A DNA stretch of 64,000 nt from Desulfurellaceae bacterium bin18 (GCA_002238415.1 MPMI01000031.1:1-64000), one strand, 5' to 3'; shown: positions 1 through 10,600, counted from the first letter of the stretch. Program-made: numbers and translations. The notes: generated by a model not told the origin, from the letters alone.

Positions 1-311
1 TGGACGGCATACCGCTGCAAGCCGGCTACGGCACCACCCGGACGGATACCCGCGGGCGCTGTGGGGATACGAACAACGGCTTCAGTCTGTTGTGGAACTG
101 GAACAACCTGGGGGCCGGGCCGCATACAGTCCGGGCGCTGATTGACGGGGTCGAGTTTGCCACTACGACCGTGCGGGTCACGACCCTGAGGGAGGATCCC
201 TTCCCGCGGGACTTGGGTGGCACGTTTCCCATTCCAGATTTCCCCCGCCCTGGGGAGAACAAACGGCTGCGCTGGGAAGAGTCGCTCCAGAACTTTGTCA
301 TTATTCCCTGA
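1..311 (+). CDS. C-terminal end of an exported-type protein (partial, 5' end outside window)
   Basis: The frame is open from base 3 to a stop at 309-311, so this is the 3' end of a gene starting upstream. The visible 102 residues contain a Cys-Gly-Asp segment, the motif NGFSLLWNWNNLG, the run HTVRALIDGVEF, and end in LRWEESLQNFVIIP. The same order of motifs occurs twice at the C-terminus of the metalloprotease at 43924-46221, so this is the same uncharacterised module of about 125 residues. I recognise no named family. By analogy it is probably a secreted or surface protein carrying a beta-rich C-terminal module; the function of the rest cannot be seen. Confidence 0.7.
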   Translation, partial: DGIPLQAGYGTTRTDTRGRCGDTNNGFSLLWNWNNLGAGPHTVRALIDGVEFATTTVRVTTLREDPFPRDLGGTFPIPDFPRPGENKRLRWEESLQNFVIIP

Positions 312-379
312 CCACGGGCGCCAACCGCGACAACGTATGATACAGACGAGGCCGGAGAGTAGGAGGTTTTACACCCGCC

Positions 380-2605
380 GTGCAAGAAGCGAACGATCAC
401 AGACACCTGATACCTGAAGAAAAGCGTCCTGCCCTGCACCGTCTGTCCGGTTGGGTGTGCTGCATCATTGTGCTGCTGTGGACGGCAGAGATGGGCTATG
501 GCCATGACATAGCCGACCAGCAACACGCCAAACACCCTTCCGCCAACTCAACGAAACAGTTGCCGCAGATGACTGTCACCGAGCGCCGTCCGGTCAGCGC
601 GGCCACCGAAAGCCGGGTGCGTGAACAAGACTTTGCCGTCCGACCGCATAACACGGCCTCGGAAATGCTGAATAATCTGCCCGGATTTGTGGCTGGCCAG
701 CACGCCGGGGGCGGCAAAGCCATGCAGTACTTCTTGCGCGGGTTTGATAATGATCATGGCACCGATGTGGCCATCAGTGTTGACGGTATCCCCGTCAATA
801 TGGTCAGTCATGCCCACGGTCAGGGTTATGCGGACCTCAATTTTTTGATCCCCGAGGTGGTCGGGTCCATTGATTACCGCAAGGGCCCGTATTTTGCGGA
901 CTCCGGAAATTTTGCTAACTCGGGCTCGGTCAATTTTGTGACCAAAGACGATACCGTCGAAAACTCGCTCCGCGCCGTCGGCGGGAGTTTCAACACCATG
1001 CGCTATGTCGGCATCCTGTCGCCGCGCCTCGGTCCGGTGCAGAGTCTGATCGCCAACGAAGTCTACTTCACTGATGGGCCGTTCAAGCACGGCGAGAATT
1101 TTGTCAAATATAATTTCTTCGGCAAGTTTAGCCTCAGGCCGAGTCCGACCTCGAAGCTGAGTCTGTGGACCTCGCTGTATACCGGAGATTGGGACGCCTC
1201 GGGCCAGATTCCACTCCGAGAGGTCAGGAGCGGACGGCTGGACCGGTTCGGTTCGCTCGACTCGACCGAGGGCGGACGCTCAGACCGGGAAAACGTGAAT
1301 CTCATCTATACGGCAACCCCAAGTCCAGAGGAAAGCTGGTTTGTGCAACTCTACTTCAGCCGCTACCGCCTGCGCATGTTCTCAAACTTTACGTTTTTCA
1401 GCGGTGACCCGGTACGGGGCGATGGTATTGAACAACTCGATAGTCGCGTACTGTTTGGTGGCCGGGCGCATTATCATCGGTTGTGGACACTTGGTACCAT
1501 GCCGCTTGAGAGCACCGTTGGTTTTGAGACGCGCAACGATAATGCCGATGTCGGCTTGTTTCGGCAACAGCGGAGACAACGCTTTGTCACCACCCAGAAA
1601 GCCGAGGTCTGGGAGAATGCCTTCAGCGGCTACACCCAGCACGAGCTGTTTGTACGCGAGTGGCTGCGCTTCATCGTCGGCCTGCGCGGAGACGTGTTTG
1701 TCTTTGATGTTGATGACCGGTCCCCGCACGAGGTGACGGACGCCCCGCGGCTCCAGGGCAAAAAGAGTAAACGTGTCCTCCAACAGGCAACAGATGCTGG
1801 ACACGTTTACTCTTCTACGACCGACGGCATTGTCAGCCCCAAGGCCAGCCTGATTGTGTCGCCCTTTACCAACCCGGCGAGCCTCTGGCACCAGACCGAC
1901 CTCTTTCTCAATTTCGGGATGGGCTATCATTCCAACGATGCCCGGGACGCGGTTCAGCCGGGGGGCAGCGGGCTGGCGCGCTCAACCGGCGGGGAAATCG
2001 GGGCGCGCACTAGGCTGTATAACCGGGTCGAGTTGGCCTCCTCGCTGTGGTGGCTCGACCTGGGCAGTGAGTTGGTCTTTGTCGGTGACGAGGGCACGAC
2101 CGAACAGCGGGGCCCCACGCGTCGCTGGGGCGTTGATTTTGAGGTCCGGGCCGAAGTGTTACCCTGGCTGCTGCTGGACTATGACCTGACCTATAGCGAC
2201 CCCCGCTTTCGCGTCACGGGCGAGGCCATTCCTCTGGCTCCGACTTTGCTGATGAACGGGGGGCTGACAGCCTACCCGATTGAGAATTTCTCTGCCGCCC
2301 TGCGGGTACGCTTCCTGGACGACCGCGCCGCCAATGAAGACCGGAGCGTGACTGCGCGGGGCTATACCCTGATCGACCTGCTCGTGCGCTACCGCTGGCG
2401 CAACATTGAAGTGTCCTTTGATGTGCTCAATCTCGCCGATACCGACTGGCGAGAGACCCAGTTTGCCACGGACTCCTGTCTCCGGCGTGAAGTCGGCCGA
2501 GACAGGCGGTGTCCTCGGGACGGCGGCGGGCCGGGAATTCCCGATACCAATATAGTGTCCGGCTACGGCATCAATGTCCGCAGTGGGCTGACCGTGTTTT
2601 TCTAG
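380..2605 (+). CDS. TonB-dependent outer-membrane receptor
   Basis: A 741-residue protein with the order expected of a TonB-dependent receptor. It has a basic N-terminus and hydrophobic signal segment (about residues 20-45). A plug domain follows with an SEMLNNLPGF box and the DVAISVDGIPVN and GSVNFVTKDD motifs. A long beta-barrel ends in a terminal Phe pair. It should import an unknown siderophore or metal complex across the outer membrane using TonB energy. The start is GTG with an AGGAGG box at 361-366, a rather long spacing. A 54-bp palindromic element (1762-1815) is read in frame near residues 461-479, between a DDRSPHEV segment and a barrel strand, so probably in an extracellular loop. 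No TonB or ExbBD genes are nearby. Substrate unknown. Confidence 0.93.
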   Translation: MQEANDHRHLIPEEKRPALHRLSGWVCCIIVLLWTAEMGYGHDIADQQHAKHPSANSTKQLPQMTVTERRPVSAATESRVREQDFAVRPHNTASEMLNNLPGFVAGQHAGGGKAMQYFLRGFDNDHGTDVAISVDGIPVNMVSHAHGQGYADLNFLIPEVVGSIDYRKGPYFADSGNFANSGSVNFVTKDDTVENSLRAVGGSFNTMRYVGILSPRLGPVQSLIANEVYFTDGPFKHGENFVKYNFFGKFSLRPSPTSKLSLWTSLYTGDWDASGQIPLREVRSGRLDRFGSLDSTEGGRSDRENVNLIYTATPSPEESWFVQLYFSRYRLRMFSNFTFFSGDPVRGDGIEQLDSRVLFGGRAHYHRLWTLGTMPLESTVGFETRNDNADVGLFRQQRRQRFVTTQKAEVWENAFSGYTQHELFVREWLRFIVGLRGDVFVFDVDDRSPHEVTDAPRLQGKKSKRVLQQATDAGHVYSSTTDGIVSPKASLIVSPFTNPASLWHQTDLFLNFGMGYHSNDARDAVQPGGSGLARSTGGEIGARTRLYNRVELASSLWWLDLGSELVFVGDEGTTEQRGPTRRWGVDFEVRAEVLPWLLLDYDLTYSDPRFRVTGEAIPLAPTLLMNGGLTAYPIENFSAALRVRFLDDRAANEDRSVTARGYTLIDLLVRYRWRNIEVSFDVLNLADTDWRETQFATDSCLRREVGRDRRCPRDGGGPGIPDTNIVSGYGINVRSGLTVFF
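1762..1815. repeat. F1 palindromic element inside the TonB receptor gene
   Basis: A perfect 16-bp inverted repeat (AAGAGTAAACGTGTCC and its complement) surrounds a 20-base loop ending in AGATGCT. The 54 bp equal 18 codons and keep the receptor frame open. It is one of seven F1 copies in the window, which share both arms and the loop ends. Confidence 0.9.
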
Positions 2606-2644
2606 TAGGGGCAGGATGGATCTACGGATGGGGCATGTGTGAGA

Positions 2645-2686
2645 GAAACCCACCCCGGCCTTCGGCCACCCCTCCCAAGAGGGGAT
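2645..2686. repeat. F3 palindromic element (partial)
   Basis: The sequence AACCCACCCCGGCC, then CGGCCACCCCTCC and a short AGAGGGG arm, matches the left half of the full F3 element at 51926-52018. It lies just after the TonB receptor stop and before the convergent acyl-CoA dehydrogenase gene. Confidence 0.7.
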
Positions 2687-2712
2687 TATTAGTGGGAGAA
2701 AGGTAGGGAAAA

Positions 2713-3924
2713 TTACTGAAACGGGGCGTCGTTGTCTACGCCTAACAAATGCTTCCCAACCAGTTCCGATACTCGGTCGGGATGGGCATTGATATGCAGC
2801 GGCATGGCCTGAAAGTCACGATAGCGGCGCTCAAAGGAACCGTCTTCGCGTAAGCCATTGCCGCCCTGGACACGCAATATCAGGCGCATGGCTTCGTCAC
2901 ACAGCCGGATCGCCGTCATGCTATAGCCAAGCTGGCGCAGATAGTCCGTCTCCGTGGGGATAATACCCGCCTCGATCCGCGCGTCCGTTTCCGCACAGCC
3001 CGCCAGGACGGCTGCGCGGGCCGAGCTGATAGCGGCTCCAGCCTGGCCGATGTTGAGCTGGACCGCGGGCCGTTCGGCAACTTTCACCCCCAAGATAGCC
3101 ACCCGGCCGTTCAGCCCCCGGCAGGCTTCCGCCAACGCAGCCGAGGCAACCCCGACCGCCTGCGCACCCAGCCAGAGATCGGACACCGCGGTCCAGTCTT
3201 CACGGTAGCGATGCGCGACCATAGGGTGGTCCGGGTCTCGAAATTGGACCCGGAAGTCCAGGGGGAAAGACCGGATCAATGAGGCCGGAACGGTCACGGC
3301 CTCATAATTGATATGATCGGTGGCCGAGGCCCGCAGGCTCATCGAGAGCCAAGTTGGGTCAACGGATACGCCTTGGGTATCAGTCCGGACGACGGTGAAG
3401 CGCAGCTCCGGTTTTTCGCCAGGTGATTGCGTCTCACGGTCGAGCGCAAACAAACAGGCGGCCCAATCACCATAGCGGGCGCCGGAGGCAAAACTGGCCC
3501 GGCCGTTGAGGATCAGGTCTTCGCCTTCAATTCTGCCGTGGACGCTGGTGCCCGCGCCAGCGGGGAAACTGACCCATTCCCGCTGAGCGACCATCTGCTG
3601 CAGGACACTGCCGCCGTCCGGGCCGAGTTGACCACAGATAAAGTGAAACACGCACAAGTGGTTCCACAGACACCAGGCGGTCGAAGCACAAGCTCCGGCC
3701 ACGGCTTCCAACTCCTGGGCGATGGCCCCGATACTGGCCTCTATCCCGCCGATGTTGCGCGTAGCCGAGGCTCGAATGAGGTCGGTGTTTTTAATGGCGG
3801 TGATCACGCCCGGATCGACGCTGCGCGTCCGGTCGGCCTGGGCGGCCTGGGCGGCAATAGCGGGCAGAACAGGCGCACACAACAGGTCGCGCTCGATGTT
3901 GAGAAGGGTCTGGACAGGCTGCAT
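2713..3924 (-). CDS. acyl-CoA dehydrogenase-family flavoprotein
   Basis: A 403-residue protein with the acyl-CoA dehydrogenase fold. It has an N-terminal helical region, a middle segment with SFASGARYGDWAACL (beta domain), and a C-terminal helical domain ending in GGNGLREDGSFERRYRDFQAM, which resembles the flavin-contacting end of the family. The sequence is closest in feel to the type-2 branch (HsaA/DszC-like flavin monooxygenases and related dehydrogenases) rather than to fatty-acid beta-oxidation enzymes, because the usual catalytic Glu segment is not obvious. A GGGAG box precedes the ATG. It stands alone between the TonB receptor and a kinase-like gene. The substrate cannot be told. Confidence 0.8.
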   Translation of the reverse strand: MQPVQTLLNIERDLLCAPVLPAIAAQAAQADRTRSVDPGVITAIKNTDLIRASATRNIGGIEASIGAIAQELEAVAGACASTAWCLWNHLCVFHFICGQLGPDGGSVLQQMVAQREWVSFPAGAGTSVHGRIEGEDLILNGRASFASGARYGDWAACLFALDRETQSPGEKPELRFTVVRTDTQGVSVDPTWLSMSLRASATDHINYEAVTVPASLIRSFPLDFRVQFRDPDHPMVAHRYREDWTAVSDLWLGAQAVGVASAALAEACRGLNGRVAILGVKVAERPAVQLNIGQAGAAISSARAAVLAGCAETDARIEAGIIPTETDYLRQLGYSMTAIRLCDEAMRLILRVQGGNGLREDGSFERRYRDFQAMPLHINAHPDRVSELVGKHLLGVDNDAPFQ

Positions 3925-3955
3925 GACTCACTCCCGGAGGTTTAGTACAGCTACG

Positions 3956-4579
3956 TTAGGGCGTGTGCTCCAGGGCCCACAGAATCAGGTCGGCAGTTCC
4001 CTCGTCTCCCCAGCGGCTGGAATCGAGCAGCAGGGTGTAATGGCTCGGGTCGCGCCAGTCGCCATGGTAGAAGGTGTGGACGTAATCTGCCCGCAGTTTG
4101 TCCACACCGGCAATCCGCTGTCGGGCTTGGGCGTGGTCCAGACCCTCGGCCTGGACCACACGCTCAATCCGGGTTTCGAGCGGCGCATACAGGAACACGT
4201 GCAGGGCCTGGGGATGGTGCTCAAGAATACGATTCCCGCCGCGACCCACCAGAATGGCGTTCCCCCGTTGGGCCACCTCCTCGACGATGGTTTTAGTCAT
4301 GCGGACGAGTTGAGCATCGTTGAGCCAGAGGGGGGGCGGAATATCGTAGGCGGACTCGAAGCCGCCCAGGCCGAACAGACCGACCATACGTTCAATAAAG
4401 GAGTCCACACGCTCGTCTTTTGCGTCAATATAGTCTTCTGCGACTTGATACTGCGAAGCGATCTGCCGAACGATCTCTTTTTCCCAGACCGTCCAGTTCA
4501 AACGCCGACCTACATCGCGGGCAATCAGGCTGCCACCGCTACCGTATAAATGCGAGAGAGTCAGGATGGACTTTCCCAT
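3956..4579 (-). CDS. cytidylate kinase-like P-loop protein
   Basis: The protein is 207 residues. It starts GKSILTLSHLYGSGGSLIARDVGRRL, a P-loop variant typical of the cytidylate-kinase-like family (Cytidylate_kin_2). It also has an ILVGRGGNRIL segment and an RIERV lid-like arginine region, as in nucleoside monophosphate kinases. I place the start at the ATG at 4579 because AAGGAGG lies directly upstream; an in-frame ATG at 4600 has no such box. Proteins of this family are often cytosolic and of unclear substrate, so the true phosphate acceptor is unknown. An F1 palindrome lies upstream. Confidence 0.8.
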   Translation of the reverse strand: MGKSILTLSHLYGSGGSLIARDVGRRLNWTVWEKEIVRQIASQYQVAEDYIDAKDERVDSFIERMVGLFGLGGFESAYDIPPPLWLNDAQLVRMTKTIVEEVAQRGNAILVGRGGNRILEHHPQALHVFLYAPLETRIERVVQAEGLDHAQARQRIAGVDKLRADYVHTFYHGDWRDPSHYTLLLDSSRWGDEGTADLILWALEHTP

Positions 4580-4663
4580 GGTCGCCTCCTTGTTGCTCAC
4601 GACACGAGGAGCAGGAGTGAGCGTATTCTAGGAACCCGGACGCGCTTTTGTCAATTCTTTCCG

Positions 4664-4716
4664 AAGCGTACACGTGTCCTCCGACAGACATCCAGATGTT
4701 GGACACGTGTACACTT
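4664..4716. repeat. F1 palindromic element (diverged), intergenic
   Basis: Inverted arms GTACACGTGTCC at 4668-4679 and the complement at 4701-4712, with outer AAGC/ACTT pairs. The loop starts TCCGACAG and ends AGATGTT, matching the F1 loop. It sits between the cytidylate-kinase-like gene and the FG-GAP gene. Confidence 0.8.
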
Positions 4717-4723
4717 TATCCCC

Positions 4724-6118
4724 CTAGCGTTGGGACACGAACAGAAAGGCGCGGCCAACGGCCGGCTTATCCCGGATGTGTTGGCCCGGCGCCCCGAAAA
4801 CGAACTCCGGGATGTCGTCGGCGTTAATATCGCCGGGCGACGCTAGCGCGTAGCCAAACATCGAACCCTGGTGCGGGTAGGGGTTGTCAAAGGTAATCAA
4901 ATGGCGACCGTCGCGGCCGTTGTAGAGAAAGACTTCTCCCTGGACGTGAAACTCATCGACCTTCTGAAAGGGCGCGCTGACCAGGATTTCAGGGACTTCA
5001 TCCATGTTCACATCCGGGATGGCAGACATGATCCAGCCAAACCCGGCCGCGGAGCGTGGGACTGGGTCACGGAACGTCAGCAGGAGGGTGCCGTCCGTGC
5101 CGCTAAAGGCAAAGGCCACCCCCTGGGCAGTGACTGCGCCGACATCCTGGTAGGGCGCGCCGATGAGCAGATCCGGGACGCTATCTTCGTTCAGGTCTCC
5201 GGCCGGAGTGACATGCCAACCAAACGACGCGCCGGCCTGCGGCTGGGGATGATCGATGGGGTACAGCAGGCTGCCGTCTACGCCACTATACACATAAACT
5301 CGCCCCTGCGTGCTCCTGCCCTCGACAGTGGAGTAGGGTGCTCCGATAACAATATCCGGGGTGCCGTCGCGGTTCAGGTCGCCTGCCGAGTTTACCGTCC
5401 AGCCAAAGCCCTCGGCACCGGAATCGGGTGGGGGAGCGAGGGTGTGGAGGAGAGTGCCATCGTGACCCTGAAAGACAAACGCCCGGCCTTCGTGGTCCTG
5501 GCCGTGCGCACCCACAATGGACTCGGGAATACCGTCTCCGGTCAGATCTCCGGCGGAAGCGACGGACCAGCCAAACCCCGCGCCGGCACTTTGTTGAGGC
5601 GCTTCGAGAGAGTGGAGGAGCTGCCCATCGTGGCCACTAAAGACAAAGACTTGTCCGCTGCCGGCACGCTTGCTCACGTTGTATTCGTTGCCGTCCTCGG
5701 CAGTCCAGCCAAAGACTAGCGTCTCGGCGCTCCCGGCTTCTCCCTGGCCGAAAGCGCCGATGATACAATCCGGTATGCCGTCCTGATTCACATCCCCAGC
5801 CGCGGCAACGGAAAATCCAAACGCAGCATCGGCCTGGGGATGCGGGTTGTCCAACTCCAACAAGAGCTTGCCAGTCTGACCGTCGAACACAAAGGCCCGG
5901 CCCTGGTGGTTATTCTCGTCCCAGGTTTGCTCGTACGCGCCGACAACATAGTCGGGGATCGCGTCGCCATTCACATCGCCCAGCGCTGATAAGGCAGAAG
6001 AGAAGCCGGAAAAGATCAGCCGATTCGGGGTGTCCAGGATACGAATTTCCGGCCCCGCCCAGGTCGGGCCACACAGGAAGAACAAGACACTCAGCCACAG
6101 AAACGGAAGATGCCACAT
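4724..6118 (-). CDS. exported FG-GAP repeat (integrin-alpha-like) protein
   Basis: The protein is 464 residues, with a signal peptide (MWHLPFLWLSVLFFLCG...AG) followed by about seven beta-propeller blades. Each blade carries a calcium-binding loop of the type GDVNGDAIPD, GDVNQDGIPD, GDLTGDGIPE, GDLNRDGTPD, GDLNEDSVPD, PDVNMDEVPE or GDINADDIPE, and most are followed by an IGAP/IGA motif. This is the integrin-alpha FG-GAP pattern, usually found on secreted or surface proteins. I start at the ATG at 6118, with AAAGGA a few bases upstream. A longer reading from 6181 would translate the adjoining F2 repeat into a Lys/Thr-rich tail. The binding partner is unknown. Confidence 0.88.
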   Translation of the reverse strand: MWHLPFLWLSVLFFLCGPTWAGPEIRILDTPNRLIFSGFSSALSALGDVNGDAIPDYVVGAYEQTWDENNHQGRAFVFDGQTGKLLLELDNPHPQADAAFGFSVAAAGDVNQDGIPDCIIGAFGQGEAGSAETLVFGWTAEDGNEYNVSKRAGSGQVFVFSGHDGQLLHSLEAPQQSAGAGFGWSVASAGDLTGDGIPESIVGAHGQDHEGRAFVFQGHDGTLLHTLAPPPDSGAEGFGWTVNSAGDLNRDGTPDIVIGAPYSTVEGRSTQGRVYVYSGVDGSLLYPIDHPQPQAGASFGWHVTPAGDLNEDSVPDLLIGAPYQDVGAVTAQGVAFAFSGTDGTLLLTFRDPVPRSAAGFGWIMSAIPDVNMDEVPEILVSAPFQKVDEFHVQGEVFLYNGRDGRHLITFDNPYPHQGSMFGYALASPGDINADDIPEFVFGAPGQHIRDKPAVGRAFLFVSQR

Positions 6119-6120
6119 AA

Positions 6121-6226
6121 GGGTCCTTTGGGTTTTTAGAGTTTTGGGGGTCTTTGGAGTTTTTTGGGCCTTTTGGGTCAAGACTCAATGGACCCAATGA
6201 CTCAACCGACCCAATAGACTCAACTA
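6121..6226. repeat. F2 modular 9-bp hairpin repeat
   Basis: The left arm is a run of degenerate units such as GGGTCCTTT and GGAGTTTTT; the right arm is a run of units such as GACTCAATG and GACCCAATG. The arms are imperfect inverses of each other. This copy lies directly upstream of the FG-GAP start and holds its AAAGGA box. Confidence 0.8.
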
Positions 6227-6261
6227 AGGCCCGTCGGTCATATCCTAGCCCCGCCGGACTG

Positions 6262-6861
6262 TCAAACCATATTTTTCCTGCCGCTCGCCAGCACATAGAC
6301 TTCCGCCGAACCCTTGCGCGTCGCCTCCGGACGGGACGTTTTGACCGTTCGAAAGGCGGTGCGTAACGCCGCGACAAAAGGTTGATATTCTGTGCTCATA
6401 AAGGTTTTGAGGAATAAGCTGCCGCCGGGTTTCAGGAGGGAATCACAGCAGGTCAGCGCGGTCTGGCATAACACGCTGACGCGGGCGTCATCGGCTTCCC
6501 GTACTCCGCTGAGCTTGGGCGCCATGTCCGAGAGGACGACATCGGCCGGGCGGCCCAGGGCGGCGAGGAGGTTTTGCTGCTGCGCCGGGTCGGTGGCATC
6601 GCCCTGCATCAGGGTGACGTTGGCAAGCGGAAGGGGCTCCAGCTTGACCAGATCTATGCCGAGCACCCGCCCGGACGGCCCAACCGCCTTGGCCGCAACC
6701 TGGACCCAACCGCCCGGCCAGGAGCCCAAGTCTATGACCCGGTTCCGCGCGCGCAAAAAGCGCCAGGCACGGTTGAGTTCCAGAAGTTTATAGGCCGCAC
6801 GGGAGCGATAGCCCTCCTGCTTGGCCTTTTTATAGAAGGCGTCCTTGCGTGTGTAAGCCAC
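6262..6861 (-). CDS. rlmE: 23S rRNA 2'-O-ribose methyltransferase RlmE (FtsJ/RrmJ)
   Basis: The protein is 199 residues, the usual length. It has the SAM-binding motif VIDLGSWPGGWVQVA, the acidic motif VLGIDL, and residues matching the catalytic K-D-K-E set: K in SRAAYKLLEL, D in VVLSDMAPKLSG, K in LFLKTF and E in SAEVYVLAS. RlmE methylates U2552 in the A-loop of 23S rRNA during late 50S assembly. In many proteobacteria it neighbours ftsH, which is not the case here; it sits between an SDR gene upstream and the F2 repeat downstream. Confidence 0.95.
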   Translation of the reverse strand: MAYTRKDAFYKKAKQEGYRSRAAYKLLELNRAWRFLRARNRVIDLGSWPGGWVQVAAKAVGPSGRVLGIDLVKLEPLPLANVTLMQGDATDPAQQQNLLAALGRPADVVLSDMAPKLSGVREADDARVSVLCQTALTCCDSLLKPGGSLFLKTFMSTEYQPFVAALRTAFRTVKTSRPEATRKGSAEVYVLASGRKNMV

Positions 6862-6875
6862 GAATGACGGAGCGG

Positions 6876-7646
6876 CTATTTGGGCGCCATGCGAATGGCA
6901 CCGTCGAGCCGAATGGTTTCCCCATTTAACATGGAGTTCTCGATAATCTGGCAGGCCAGGGCGGCATATTCCACCGGACGACCCAGCCGTTGCGGAAAGG
7001 GGACGCTGGCCCCGAGCGCCTGCCGTGCCGGCTCGGGCAGACCCATCAGCATCGGCGTCTCAAAAATACCCGGCGCGATGGTACAACAGCGTATCCCGGT
7101 GCGAGACAGGTCACGGGCAATCGGCAGCGTCATGCCGACCACGCCGCCTTTTGAGGCCGAATAGGCCGCTTGCCCGATCTGCCCGTCAAAGGCCGCAACC
7201 GAGGCCGTATTGATGATCACGCCCCGCTCACCATCGTCACCCGGCGCGTTGTTCGCCATATGCGCGGCAACGAAGCGAATCACACTGAACGTGCCGATGA
7301 GGTTGACCTCAATGGTTTTGCGGAACGGTCCGAGGTTGAGCGGCTCGTTGCCCTTGCCCAAGGTCCGGCCCGCGGTGGCAATACCGGCGCAATTGACCGC
7401 GACATGGACGGCACCGAAGTGTTCGACCGCCTGACTCAGGGCTGCCGCCAATTGATCGTCATTGGTCACGTCTGCTTCGAGAAACGTGGCCCGGTCCCCG
7501 AGTTCCTGGGCAATGGCGGCACCGTTTGATTTGCTCAGGTCAAGCACCGCTACGCTGGCCCCTCGGGCCACCAGCGTCCGCGCCGTTGCCTCGCCCAGGC
7601 CGGAACCGCCACCAGTGACGACCGCCACACTCTGCTGAATATCCAT
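6876..7646 (-). CDS. short-chain dehydrogenase, 3-hydroxyacyl-CoA dehydrogenase type 2-like
   Basis: A 256-residue classical SDR. The Rossmann motif TGGGSGLG is near residue 11, with NCAG further on, a Ser in NTASVAAF, and the YSASKGG catalytic Tyr/Lys near residue 160. The segment [26 protein letters not shown] and the ending [15 protein letters not shown] are typical of the HSD17B10/3-hydroxy-2-methylbutyryl-CoA dehydrogenase branch, which oxidises 3-hydroxyacyl-CoA with NAD+. It lies 14 bases upstream of rlmE and may be cotranscribed with it. The assignment to this branch is firm; the exact substrate is not. Confidence 0.88.
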   Translation of the reverse strand: MDIQQSVAVVTGGGSGLGEATARTLVARGASVAVLDLSKSNGAAIAQELGDRATFLEADVTNDDQLAAALSQAVEHFGAVHVAVNCAGIATAGRTLGKGNEPLNLGPFRKTIEVNLIGTFSVIRFVAAHMANNAPGDDGERGVIINTASVAAFDGQIGQAAYSASKGGVVGMTLPIARDLSRTGIRCCTIAPGIFETPMLMGLPEPARQALGASVPFPQRLGRPVEYAALACQIIENSMLNGETIRLDGAIRMAPK

Positions 7647-7683
7647 ATCTGTCCTCCATGTGATCTCGGCTTGCTCTGCTGGC

Positions 7684-10600
7684 TCAGGTCTGCCAGGGCC
7701 GAATGTAGCGTTGATATACTTTTGGCAATTCCGTGGGAAGGGATGTCACGTCTTCGAGGACCATATAGCGGGAAGGCGCACACATGTCGCGTAAATAGTC
7801 ATGGCCGGCTTTGTCGATAGTCAGGCAGAAGGTCAGTACGCCGGCCTGGTCGGCCTCACGCAGCGCCATCATGGTGTCCTGAATGCCGTAGGTGGCTGAG
7901 CGCCGGTCAGTGCCATAGTCCATGTCCTGGGGAAAGCCGTCGCTGAGCAGGATCAGGAGCTTGACCCGACAGGCAATATCTTTGAGCTTTTCCAACGAGT
8001 GGCGAATGGCCGGGCCCATCCGGGTCGAACGCTTGGGTTCAATCGCGCCAATGCGGCCCTTAATGGTTGGGGACAGGGACTCGGTGAATGATTTGACGTG
8101 ATAGAACTCGACATTGTCACGGCCCTGACCGGAAAAGCCATAGACCGCGTAGGCATCACCGATCTCCTCCAGCGCTTCCGCCATCAAAACCAGGGCTTCT
8201 TTGGTGACGTCGATAATACGGCGTGGCTTGGGCTGAGGCTCCACAGGTTTTTTCTTCCAGGCAGCCAGCCAGTCGTCAGGGTCGTCCTGACCATACGTGG
8301 GCGGCAGCGGTACCACGGGTTCATCGGTTGACGCACTCATATCGAGCAGAAACAGGGCGGCAACATCCCGCTCGGTCTGCCGTTTGGTGGTGTAGACCTT
8401 GGGCGAGGGCGCAAGCCGCGCCCGACGGTCGCTGACTGCGGTAATCACCGCATTCAGATCAAACTCCTCGCCGTCCTCAAGCCCGCGCACGAGTCGATAC
8501 TGCTCGGGACGGATACGTTGAAACTCGGCCTTGATGGCTGGGGTGAGGGCGACATAATCGCCCAGGGTCTTGGCAAAGAACTCACCCGCATCGCCGCTGA
8601 GCATAATTTCACGCAGCCGACACCAGCGCGCCCGATAATCGGCAATATGATAATCCCACTCGTCATAGAAAAAGGTCAAGGCTTCCTGCCGTTCTCTGCG
8701 GCGCCCGGTACTCACCAGCGTGCCATTCTCGGGTAAGCGGGCGTCCGGGTCGGAGTGGGCCGGCAGCTTGCCGTCCAGGTCCGTAATATATAAGCCCTGC
8801 GGGTTCAGGCTGTCCGGCTTGCCCTGGCGGATATTGAGCTCTACTCCGGCCTCAAGCAGGGCTTTGAGCTCTTCCGGGGAAAGGGGCGCGCCGCCGGTAT
8901 CGTCGTCTTCCTCGGGTTCTAATGTCAACTGAGGTAATTCCGGCATATCTTCTGCCGGCGGCGGACTGTCATCGGTCATGTCCGGGTCAATGAGCGCATC
9001 GCCGGTCATTTTTTCAAACAGCGCCGCTTCGAACGAGGCCGGGTCCTGATCCTGGCGTTGTACCATCACCAGCGAGGACAGAATGCGCTGATACGTATCG
9101 GCTGCCCACCGGGCCGAATCATACACCGTGTGAGACGGCTGCGGGGGGAGAGTCAGAGTAGCGAAGAGTGTCCGCAGGGTTTCGGGCAGGAGCGAGGGCA
9201 GGGATACGATATTTAACCATTCGAGGTCCGAGCGCAATCCACGATAGGACTGGCCGACCCGGTGGGTCACGCGGCGCGTTTCCACGAGTAGAAAAAGGGC
9301 TTCGACCACCTGGGGGTGCGGGAAACAGGCAAAGAAAGCGCCCAGACCGCCGGTGGGTGGACCTGAAGCTTCGCTGAGCTGGCGGACTTCCTCTGAGAGC
9401 TGTGGCCACAAGCGTTCCAGACGAAAGTCGTAGGTGCCAAACTCGCGCCGGCCGGCCTGCAGCATGGCCAGGGCGCGAAAGAGTCTGAAATTCTCCTCAT
9501 ATGTTGGAAAAAGGTCGATTCGAGCCGGCAAAGGGATGGCGTCTCCGGGAACGGGAAATTCTTCCAGCGCCGGCGGATAGGAGAAGAATTCCTGGCGCTC
9601 GATTCCTGCCGCCCAGCCGGACAACATCTGGATATACTTACGCAGCACTTCCTGGACTTCTTCCAGATTGACTCCGGTGTCGTCGTGTCGCAGGACGCGC
9701 AGGCTGGTCCGCGATTCCAGCGCAAAAAATGTCACCCCCGCTTCCGGGCGGGTGCGCCCGATGTCGCGTCCCGTGGCGATCCATTCCAGCAAACGCTGCT
9801 CGCCGGCTTCCTCATAGGCTCGGGGTAAGGTCCGGATGGCCGGAGGAATGCCGGGCGCGAAATCCTGGGCCAGGGTGACCAATGCCTTACGCAGTGCCGG
9901 ACGCTGGACGCTCTCAATCGCGTTGAGGCAAGGGGCCATGAGAGGAAAGAGCGAAAGTAGAGCCTCAGGGTCGGAGCGGATCACCGGTGCCAGGATAGCC
10001 AGCAAAAAAGTCCGGAGAGCGGGTGGCAACCCGGCCAGCACAGCCGAGAGTTGCGCAAAGATGGCTTCGGCCGCGGCGGGCGAATGGTTGGCCGCAGCCT
10101 GACAGTCCACTAATAATTGGAGGCGGATCTTTTCGGTCAGCTCGGCAAAGCCGCTGGGCAGTGTCGTGTAAAACGTCCAGGGGCCGGAATCCTGGACGAG
10201 CACGCCTAAGACGGCCCACTCCCGCATCTCTGCCGGGCTCAGAACGGGCAGGGCGAGCGGGGCGGCGGAGAAATAGGAGAGCGCCAGAAACTCGCCCTTC
10301 CAGCCCTTTTTCCTGAGCAACGTACTGCCGTGCCTTGCCCAGGCGTGCAGGCGCTCTGTGAGCGGAGCCGGCAGGTCCGGCAGCAACGGAGCCGAGGTCT
10401 GTAAGAATTGCGCGCCCAGGCGGCGCGAAACCTGAAGGACTTCGCAACCGACTGCGACCCACGCCTCGACCTGATCCCAGCCGAGCCGGGCCAGCGCGTC
10501 GGGGGGAATGGAAAAATACGCTACGGCCCCTTCACGCGAGGTCGGCTCGTGCCGGACAAATTGTTCACCAACCTGCACCCAGTGCGCAAACCGGTCCTCC